Source of the DNA: CAVQFO01 sp963711725
Lineage (GTDB): Bacteria > Pseudomonadota > Gammaproteobacteria > Nitrococcales > Aquisalimonadaceae
DNA: 64,000 bases
Assembly (NCBI GenBank): GCA_963711725.1
Contig: CAVQFO010000028.1
Coordinates: forward strand, 93,679-157,678
Direction: 5' to 3'
Shown here: positions 57,658 to 64,000 of the stretch, in pieces
Position numbering within the stretch: position 1 is the stretch's first letter
Layout of the letters: every line of letters begins with the position of its first letter
Translations under genes and position numbers: made by a program
The notes under the pieces: model-generated
Databases searched by the model: none
The model's input: the letters and a program-made list of their open reading frames with translations, nothing else
What the model was told of the DNA's origin: nothing

Positions 57658-58521
57658 TCAGTAACGCACGTCCACCATCCGGTCGGAGACGTCGAACACC
57701 CAGGCAACGGCGAAACCCGCCATGACCGAGTTTTTGCGCTCCACCAGCGGGCTGTCCTCGAAAACCGCCCCACCCAGGTAGTCCCACCGCACGTAGGCGC
57801 CCACCCAGATCCGATTGAAGCGGCGGCTGGCACCCAGTGTGAGCCGGGTGCCGCTATAGCCGGCCTTGGCATCGTAGGCCGGACGCTCGGCGGTGGCGTA
57901 GCGCGGATCCACTTGATAGTAGTAATCGTGGTAGCGCTCGGTCCCGAACAACGGCCCGACGGACCCCGTCACCACCCACGGCCGTCCCAGCACGCCCCCG
58001 TCGTAGCGCAAATCCAACTGCGGCTGGGTGACCCAGCCCTCTTGATCCGTGTCCTTCAGATCCGTGGCAATCACTGCCCGCACCGGCCATTGCAACTCAA
58101 CGCGCAGGCCCCGACGCTTGTCCGGGTCCGTGAGGCGAAGCCGCAGCGACGGCCCCACCTCCAGCACGGGCCGGAGATCCGGCATGCCGCTACGGGGCCC
58201 CTCGTCGCGGCTGTTCACGGGGACCGCGCCGTCCACGCTCACATCCAGCTGCACACGCTCCGAATCGAACAGCAGGCCGCGGACGCCTTCGCGATCAACC
58301 CGCAGGAACTTCCCCCGGTACACCAGATAGGGGATGGGCGCACCGTAGAAGTCGCTGAATCGGGAGCCGCGGTAATCGGGCAGGCGCATGCCCGTAAAGC
58401 CCACGCCCGCCTCCCACAGTGGCAGCTTCTTGGCCGCCACAGGGGCGGCGCCCACCAGCAACGCCAACACCCCCAGGGCGAGGCCGCCGCGGATGCCGGC
58501 CCGGTTGCCGCCGCGAATCAT
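57658..58521 (-). CDS. MipA/OmpV-family outer-membrane protein
   Basis: Predicted 287-residue outer-membrane barrel. Signal peptide about residues 1-30 (ending VAA), then alternating strands, with EAGVGFTGMRLPDYRGS near the N-terminus as in MipA/OmpV proteins, and an aromatic C-terminus (MVDVRY). The start overlaps the stop of the large upstream gene by one base (TGATG), so the two are co-translated. MipA relatives scaffold murein synthesis enzymes or act as porins; which applies here is unknown. Confidence 0.85.
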   Translation of the reverse strand: MIRGGNRAGIRGGLALGVLALLVGAAPVAAKKLPLWEAGVGFTGMRLPDYRGSRFSDFYGAPIPYLVYRGKFLRVDREGVRGLLFDSERVQLDVSVDGAVPVNSRDEGPRSGMPDLRPVLEVGPSLRLRLTDPDKRRGLRVELQWPVRAVIATDLKDTDQEGWVTQPQLDLRYDGGVLGRPWVVTGSVGPLFGTERYHDYYYQVDPRYATAERPAYDAKAGYSGTRLTLGASRRFNRIWVGAYVRWDYLGGAVFEDSPLVERKNSVMAGFAVAWVFDVSDRMVDVRY

Positions 58522-61376
58522 CAAAAGGCCGAGCCCAACGTCAGGTAAGCCTGGTTCTCGCCGGGCGACCGGAAACCGTGGGCCACGCCCACCACCACCT
58601 GCAGGTTGAGCAGGTAGAACAGATTGGTGTCGGCGGCCAGCTCCGCGGCCACCCCGGTAAGGTACCGGTCCGGGCGTGAACCGTCGTTCCAGGCACCGCC
58701 CGCGTCCAATGCCAGGCGGCCGTGCAGACGATGCAGCCCCAGGGGCGGCTTGCGGAAACTGCGCTCGATGTCGGCAATGGGGAACCGCCACTCCACGCTG
58801 GCCAGTTGCATGCGCCGGCCGGTCAGGCCGTCGCCGCCTTGCGGATAACCGCGCAGGGGGAATTCGCGCCGGTTGAAAAGGAACGTCTGTTCCAGAACCT
58901 CGCTGAACCGCCCCCGGGAGCCACCCAGCTCGAAGGGCCGGGGGTTCTCGGTACCCCACCCCTCGGCCAGACGCAGGGCCAGCACGTGGCGCCCCCCCAG
59001 GGGCAGGAACCCACGCAGATCGGCGGTGTAGACCTCGCCACTGTAATCGCCCGGCAGCAAATCCTGATCCTCGGCCACCAACCGCAGGTCCACACCGTCG
59101 TCACGGCTGATGGCCCGCGGGTCCAGCCGGGTGGATTCAAACGTGGCGGCCAGACCGCCCAGGCCGTATTCCTGGTCTCCCTCGCCGGTGTAGCCGGGCT
59201 CCACCTGGGCATCCGTCTCCCGCTGCCAGCCAACGCCGGCCGACAGGGCGAGCGTGTAGTCCCAGCGAACCCACGGCAGGGTGGCCGCCGTTTCGGCCCG
59301 GGTGTGGCGACGGATACGCTGCAGATCGCTGCCGTCGTAGTCGTAGGTGTAGTAGCGGGCGCCGGTCAGGCGATAACGCTGATCGTAGACATAGCTCAGC
59401 GCTCCCGAGGTGTTGCCGGTATGCGTCTCGTAGGCGGCCTGGGCCGTCCACTGATGAAGGCCCAGTGCATCCTGGCCGTACGTCGCCGCCCCCACTTCCG
59501 TGACATCAGGGCCCACGTAAAGTGTCGGTGTCCAGGACCAGGGCCGCAGCGTGCTCCAAGGACTGTAGTCGCGTGCCTCGGCGGTGGTCGCCGGCGGCTC
59601 GTCCGCCTTGACGGGGGCGGGCATGAGGCCACCTCCCGCCGGCGGCGTGGGCCGGGTGTCGAAGGGCGGGCGCAGGCGATAGAGGTCGAACCCCTTGGGC
59701 CCGTAGCCCAGGTAGAAAATCTCGCCGCCCGGGCGGACTTGGGTGGGACTGAAGGCGCCGCCTTCCACGTTGGTCAGGGTGCGCATTGCCCCCCCGTCCA
59801 CCCCGATCTCGCGCAGGTTGTAGACGCCGCCGTGCTCCGAGGTGAACAGGACCTGGCGGCCGTCGGCGCTGAACTGGGGTTGGCCCTCAATAGCGGTATC
59901 GTCCGTGAGCGCCGTCCAGCCACGCTGCGTGACATCGAAGCGCTCCAGGTTCCAACCGCTGCGGGGCCGCCACAGGGCGGCCACCACGTAGCGGCCGTCC
60001 GCGGACCAGTCCAGTTCCGACAGGACTTCGCCGTGGTTGCCGCTCCAGAGGGTGTCCACCACTTGGCCCTGACGGTCCAGCCGAACCAGGCTCGCACCCG
60101 CTCCCGTGTCCTTGCTGGCCACGATTTCGCCGCCGTCGGGACCCCAGGCGGCGAAGTGATAACGGCCGCACCGGGTCAGTCGCACGGGGCTGCTGTCGTT
60201 TTCCGGGTCGAAGCGATAGAGATCGTAGTAGGTGTTGCGGTTGTCACAGACTTCCGGTTGGGCGATGAGCACGGTGCCACGGGCGTTGACGTCGATCCGC
60301 GCACCCATCCGAAGTTCGGTCACAGCCCGGGGCTTGCCGCCCGGCTGCAGAACCATGAGCTTGGGGCTGTGCGCCAGGTCGTAACGGACGTAGTACACGC
60401 GCTCGTTGCCCGCGGCGCGCGCCGTGGACAAGCGATAGCCCTCCCAGGTCAGCCGCTCACCCGACTTCAGGCCGGCGGCACGGATCTGCTTGAGCTCGCC
60501 CTGGAAACGCCGGCGCAGTTCCGCTTGGTAGTCGTTCCAGACCGGGATAAGGCCCTTGCCCACCGTGCCGCGCATGTTGTGGCCGATGAGGAACGGAATC
60601 AGGTTATCGCTGTAATTGTGGATTAGGCGCTGGATGCGGGATTCGCCGTAGTGTTCCGCCATGTATTCATAGAAATAGGCGCCATAGAGGTACGGGATCT
60701 GGCCAGCGGGCCATTCGGCGACGCCGGACATGCTGACCTCGTCGAAAGGCTTCAGCCCACCCTCCACCTCCATGCGCATGAGCATGTCGTAGTAGGTGCT
60801 CTGGCCGCGGCCGACGCCCACCTTGGGATCGGTTTCCATGTACACCGCCAGCCCCTCGATCATCCACGAGGGCTGGAAGATATTGGGGAACAACAGCACC
60901 TCACGGCCGAACACGTTGCGCAATGCCCGGGGGATGCCGCCCGCCATGTCCAGGTGCAGGGTGTGCGTATATTCATGGGTGATCAGCAGCTTGAGCCAAT
61001 CGTCGAAGTCCGCCAGGGCGTCGGTGTCGTCCGCGGGGATGGGGAAGATCATTTCGTGATTGAACGGCAGCGGAGTGGACCAGCCGTTGGGGAAATCGGT
61101 TTCGTCGCTGAGCACGATCTGGGTTCGATGCTCGGGGGTCCAGCCGAGGCGTTTGCCGAGATCCTTCTGGACCACCTCCGCCACATTCAAGGCACGGCGG
61201 GCAACGGCCTCGCGGCTCTTGGGATAATGAATATCGAAGTGTTCGCTGCTAATGGTGCGCCACTGGAGTGCCGGGTCCACCGCACCGGAAGCCTGGAAAG
61301 CCACTCCGAGCAGCACCCAGACCAGCACCCGGCCAAGCCGGTGCCCCGCCCAACGTCCCGCTGTCATTCGTTCCAC
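58521..61376 (-). CDS. Predicted outer-membrane metallopeptidase-propeller-barrel protein
   Basis: Predicted 951-residue exported protein with three modules. After a signal peptide (about 1-32) comes a peptidase MA-like domain: zinc motif HEYTH near residues 133-137, with a likely third ligand Glu in WMIEGLAVY near 172. A TolB/PD40-type beta-propeller follows (about 320-600, repeated FSADGRQVLFTSE-like blades), then a C-terminal BamA/surface-antigen-like beta-barrel (about 640-951) ending in Phe (LTLGSAF). It should be anchored in the outer membrane with a periplasmic or surface peptidase. It is coupled to the MipA-like gene. Substrate unknown. Confidence 0.78.
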   Translation of the reverse strand: MERMTAGRWAGHRLGRVLVWVLLGVAFQASGAVDPALQWRTISSEHFDIHYPKSREAVARRALNVAEVVQKDLGKRLGWTPEHRTQIVLSDETDFPNGWSTPLPFNHEMIFPIPADDTDALADFDDWLKLLITHEYTHTLHLDMAGGIPRALRNVFGREVLLFPNIFQPSWMIEGLAVYMETDPKVGVGRGQSTYYDMLMRMEVEGGLKPFDEVSMSGVAEWPAGQIPYLYGAYFYEYMAEHYGESRIQRLIHNYSDNLIPFLIGHNMRGTVGKGLIPVWNDYQAELRRRFQGELKQIRAAGLKSGERLTWEGYRLSTARAAGNERVYYVRYDLAHSPKLMVLQPGGKPRAVTELRMGARIDVNARGTVLIAQPEVCDNRNTYYDLYRFDPENDSSPVRLTRCGRYHFAAWGPDGGEIVASKDTGAGASLVRLDRQGQVVDTLWSGNHGEVLSELDWSADGRYVVAALWRPRSGWNLERFDVTQRGWTALTDDTAIEGQPQFSADGRQVLFTSEHGGVYNLREIGVDGGAMRTLTNVEGGAFSPTQVRPGGEIFYLGYGPKGFDLYRLRPPFDTRPTPPAGGGLMPAPVKADEPPATTAEARDYSPWSTLRPWSWTPTLYVGPDVTEVGAATYGQDALGLHQWTAQAAYETHTGNTSGALSYVYDQRYRLTGARYYTYDYDGSDLQRIRRHTRAETAATLPWVRWDYTLALSAGVGWQRETDAQVEPGYTGEGDQEYGLGGLAATFESTRLDPRAISRDDGVDLRLVAEDQDLLPGDYSGEVYTADLRGFLPLGGRHVLALRLAEGWGTENPRPFELGGSRGRFSEVLEQTFLFNRREFPLRGYPQGGDGLTGRRMQLASVEWRFPIADIERSFRKPPLGLHRLHGRLALDAGGAWNDGSRPDRYLTGVAAELAADTNLFYLLNLQVVVGVAHGFRSPGENQAYLTLGSAF

Positions 61377-61624
61377 CTATGTAATGCACTCGAATCGCGA
61401 GCAGAGCCCCGCCCTGAGCATGGTCGGCCTGCGACTTGAACCTGATGATCCTCCAGCCGGCGGTACCGGCCAGCAAGCAGTGTAACGCGAGTGGAACGTC
61501 GCGTCTTGGAAGAACAGCGAGGGTCACAACCGACGCGCGAGGGAGGGGGAAATTGCAGCTTGGCGACGATGCGCCGCGTAAGCGCGGCCGCCCCGGAGGG
61601 CGGCGGTTCACCCGGAACGGAGCA

Positions 61625-61852
61625 CTACTTTTGGACCCGGCGCTCGCCGCTCCACGTGCGTACCCGCCGACGGGGGCGGCGCGTGATCAAATCGAGCAAG
61701 TCGACCTCGGCCAGATGCCTTGAGGGGAACGGGCCTCGAACGCCCTCCCGGGTCTCCGTATACCACCCGGCGGAATATTCGTCGTCGCCCTCCACCCAGA
61801 AAAATCGGCCGTGTCGGAAGAAGCTGGACTGCTCGTCATCGGACGCGGTCAT
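61625..61852 (-). CDS. DUF6316-like small protein
   Basis: Predicted 75-residue soluble protein. RFFWVEGDDEYSAGWYTETREG and the following GPFPSRHLAEVDLLDLI segment resemble small DUF6316 proteins, which have no known role. ATG 61852 is preferred over 61861 because AAGGAG then lies 10 bp upstream. It is monocistronic, with divergent HDOD gene beyond. The 248 bp downstream (61377-61624) hold no gene I can support. Confidence 0.65.
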   Translation of the reverse strand: MTASDDEQSSFFRHGRFFWVEGDDEYSAGWYTETREGVRGPFPSRHLAEVDLLDLITRRPRRRVRTWSGERRVQK

Positions 61853-62085
61853 AGCAGGCATACTCCTTAACCTGGTATATGCTGTGGGCTACCGTCTCCA
61901 TAGCGGCGCCACACCGGCGATGCACGGCGCGGCCCACGGCCGCCGCACGTCATTCTTATTGATATTCAGTATAGGCGACTACACCAAAATTCACGGGGTT
62001 AAGCGCAAAATCTCGAAGAAATGAGAAGCACGCCTCTGGTCCGGAGCAGTCTCACTGGACTATAGTGCGGTGAAAACAACAATTA

Positions 62086-62100
62086 GGGAGACGCTGATCC
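62086..62100. repeat. Solitary end of the 271-bp element
   Basis: GGGAGACGCTGATCC, preceded by TA as at the full element, is a single terminal fragment without its partner end. It sits upstream of the frameshifted HDOD gene. The rest of 61862-62085 shows no other feature. Confidence 0.55.
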
Positions 62101-62155
62101 GTTCCCCCGGCCCCGAGCCTGGATCGGCTTATCCTCAAACGCCCGGGGCACACCC

Positions 62156-63002
62156 ATGCAGATTGATGACGCCTTCATTGCGGATCTGGATGAAAAGATC
62201 CGGAACAATCGCCTGGCCCTGCCAGTACTGCCGGAAATCATCGTCAAAGTGCGGCGATTCGTGGACGATCCCAATGTATCGATCACGGAACTGGTCAGAG
62301 CGCTGCAGGCCGACGCCGTGCTTGCGGGCCGTCTGGTGCAGATGGCCAACAGCCCTTTTTTCCGCGGCTTGAATCCCATCGAGGATCTGCAATCGGCCGT
62401 GAACCGCCTGGGCGCCGTATGCGTGCGCAATCTGGTCATCAGCCTGGCGGTTGCGCAGATGTTCCAGGGCCAGGCCATGGCCGCAATCCGCGACGCCCTG
62501 CAGGACGCCTGGCAGCACAGCACCCGAGTGGGCGCCACCAGCTATGTTCTCGCCCGCCGCTTCACCGAACTCAATCCCGACGAGGCACTGCTGGCCGGCT
62601 TGCTGCACAACATCGGCGTGCTGCCCCTGCTCTCCGCCCTGGCCGAGTACGCCGGAAAACGTCCCGGAGGACCGCGCAGGCCGCGAAGCGCTGCTGGGCG
62701 ACTGGCATCTGAAGACAGGCCCCTTCCTGCTCGAGTTCTGGGGGTTCCCCGAAGAGTTGGTACGCGCCGTGGCCGAACACCAGGATCTGCAGCGGAATCC
62801 GGAAGACGGTCCCGACTACGCGGATGTGGTCCTGGTCGCCAATCTTCATGCCCGGCTGGGCACCCCACACCCCCTGGGGCGGGTGCGCTGGGACCAGGTC
62901 CCCGCGTTCGAGCGCTTGGGTCTGACACCGGAGAACAGCATCGGCGCCCTGCGCGAGGCGCGGGCCGAGGTGGACGAAATCCGCCGCATGCTGGAAGTCT
63001 GA
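62156..63002 (+). pseudogene. HDOD-domain protein, frameshifted
   Basis: The first 165 codons encode a typical HDOD domain (LPVLPEIIVKVRRFV, LQADAVLAGRLVQMANSP, LLAGLLHNIGVLPLLSAL). At about 62651 one extra G (TAC-G-CCG-GAA-AAC) moves the reading into the next frame. There the family sequence continues (PENVPEDRAGREALLGDW..., FPEELVRAVAEHQDL) and ends at 63002. The repaired protein would be about 281 residues, matching the intact HDOD protein at 47428. No further damage is seen, so a recent mutation or sequence error is likely. Confidence 0.85.
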
Positions 63003-63024
63003 TCGGGGTCCGCGGGGCGGCACC

Positions 63025-63168
63025 ATGGCCTGGCTCGACTACCGGGGCCATCCGGTCTACTACGAATTCGCCGGCGAGCAAGGTCCCATCCTGGTATTCG
63101 CCAACGGCCTGACCCAAGGCACCCACCACTGGTATTCGACCTGCTGGGCCAGGGCACCCAATTACTGA
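63025..63168 (+). pseudogene. Truncated alpha/beta hydrolase remnant
   Basis: The 47-codon frame starts like an alpha/beta hydrolase (MAWLDYRGHPVYYEFAG, then LVFANGLTQGTHHW with the oxyanion segment) and ends abruptly. Just after, an out-of-frame FDLLGQG word, which in full-length relatives lies some 30 residues further on, appears, so an internal segment is missing. The remaining 200 or so residues with the nucleophile and His are absent. It lies 22 bp after the HDOD gene and 11 bp from the convergent SDR. Confidence 0.7.
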
Positions 63169-63179
63169 AATACCGAACC

Positions 63180-63818
63180 TCAGATCCCGGCCAACGCCTC
63201 GGCGATGGGCGTCTCACCCGCCAGAACCGCGAACCGTCGATTGACCGTATGCGGCTCGTCCAGCGCGGCCACAACCAGGGCGGCCACATCGTCCCGGGGG
63301 ATTTCGCCGTAACCCATGTCCACGCCGCCAGCCTCAACGAGCCCGGTGCCACGCTCCTCGGTCAGCCGCCCTGGCTGGATCACGGTGTACGCCAGGCCGC
63401 TCTCCATCAGGTGTCGATCCGCATCCGCCTTGGCGCGCAGGTAGTGCCGCAGCTTTTCGGGGCCGCTTTCCGGGTCGTCGGTGCGCATGGCGCTGATCAT
63501 GAGGAAGCGATCCACACCCGCGTTGCGGGCGGCATCCACCAGACGGATGGCGCCGTCTCGGTCCACGTCCAAGGTCTTGTCCGGGCCGGTATGGGGGCCT
63601 GAACCGGCGGCGAAAATCACGGCCTGTACACCACGCACCGCCTCGGCCAGGTCCCGTTCCAGGTCGGCGACCACGACCTCGTAGGCACCCATCCGTTCCA
63701 GCCCCGGCGCCTGCTCGGCATCCCGAACCATGGCCCGGGCCGTGTGTTTGGAGTCGGCGAGCAGCCGCACGATCCGGCGCCCAATCTTGCCGTTGGCGCC
63801 GGCGATCAATACATTCAT
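63180..63818 (-). CDS. Atypical SDR / NAD(P)H-binding protein
   Basis: Predicted 212-residue Rossmann-fold protein of the SDR_a5/YwnB-like group. IAGANGKIGRRIVRLL near the N-terminus binds the dinucleotide. AVIFAAGSGP, FLMISAMRTDDP and YTVIQPGRLTEE complete the NAD(P)H-binding family pattern, without the classical Y-x-x-x-K pair in standard spacing. Such proteins are often flavin reductase-like or regulatory. Upstream 182 bp to the window edge show no gene. Confidence 0.88.
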   Translation of the reverse strand: MNVLIAGANGKIGRRIVRLLADSKHTARAMVRDAEQAPGLERMGAYEVVVADLERDLAEAVRGVQAVIFAAGSGPHTGPDKTLDVDRDGAIRLVDAARNAGVDRFLMISAMRTDDPESGPEKLRHYLRAKADADRHLMESGLAYTVIQPGRLTEERGTGLVEAGGVDMGYGEIPRDDVAALVVAALDEPHTVNRRFAVLAGETPIAEALAGI

Positions 63819-64000
63819 GCAGACCTCCCTGGATTACGACAGAGTCGTCCCGGCAGACACCGTTTGCGGGATACTCCACGTATCGCCCATAGCTCTCAGT
63901 CCTGCATCGGAAATAGGCTCGCCCGGCACGAAACCAAGGCCGGAGCCGACAGCGCGGCCGCAAGCCCGGGTTCGCTGCGGCCGTCTCTGTTGCGCCTTAA

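Noticed and set aside
61491..62024. Plus-strand open frames across the DUF6316-like gene.
   Set aside because: No ribosome site, low-complexity translation, and they overlap a better-supported minus-strand gene.

Overview
The window is GC-rich, densely packed bacterial chromosome, almost certainly from a gammaproteobacterium. The best guides are gene-order signatures: rpsU-yqeY-dnaG-rpoD with divergent tsaD, folB-folK and plsY; glnE-ilvE; cutA-dsbD; aroQ-accB-accC; and an NDUFA9-like gene before cca. A sulfate adenylyltransferase, a CIRCE-controlled groESL operon and GTAG-headed REP palindromes fit a Chromatiales/Ectothiorhodospiraceae-like lineage, but that placement is inference. No rRNA gene, CRISPR array, prophage or complete insertion sequence was seen.

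Layout. 1-4.9 kb: a surface-polysaccharide block (two paralogous GT4 glycosyltransferases flanking an AsnB-type amidotransferase, then a sulfotransferase). 5-9.3 kb: zinc-finger protein, ilvE, glnE on the minus strand. 9.5-11.6 kb: groEL/groES behind a sigma70-like promoter overlapping a perfect CIRCE. 11.8-17.1 kb: cutA, dsbD, a TlpA-like thioredoxin, aroQ, accB, accC. 17.4-23.3 kb: sat (frameshifted), a YfaZ-like porin, a TauE-type permease, an NDUFA9-like SDR, cca and a lipoprotein. 23.5-33.9 kb: a 12-gene minus-strand operon for an aryl-polyene-like lipid. It encodes an ACP, an acyl-ACP ligase, a ketosynthase with a chain-length-factor-like partner, a ketoreductase, two dehydratases, an acyltransferase, a glycosyltransferase and a LolA/MMPL export pair.

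34-43.9 kb: a response-regulator adenylate cyclase, a MidA-like methyltransferase, folate genes, plsY, tsaD, the macromolecular-synthesis operon and a CAU tRNA. 44-51.6 kb: signalling and accessory genes (diguanylate cyclase, PEBP, secreted lipase, HDOD protein, PsrA-like regulator with an operator and a FadD remnant, DUF3422, DUF4389, a hydrolase). 51.6-52.3 kb: a 271-bp MITE-like element and other repeats. 52.3-61.4 kb: dgkA, a MotA/MotB-like stator pair, an AI-2E-family permease, a PP2C phosphatase, a MipA/OmpV porin and a 951-residue predicted outer-membrane protein joining a zinc-peptidase domain, a beta-propeller and a C-terminal barrel. 61.6-63.8 kb: a DUF6316-like gene, a frameshifted HDOD gene, a truncated hydrolase remnant and an SDR.

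Two cross-cutting observations. (1) Four genes carry single-base frameshifts (two compensating ones in groEL), and four of the five indels lie on or next to an AGCT core; this looks more like systematic base-calling error than gene decay. (2) Tail-to-tail gene junctions longer than about 90 bp almost always contain a palindromic repeat (REP/BIME, MITE or another inverted repeat).
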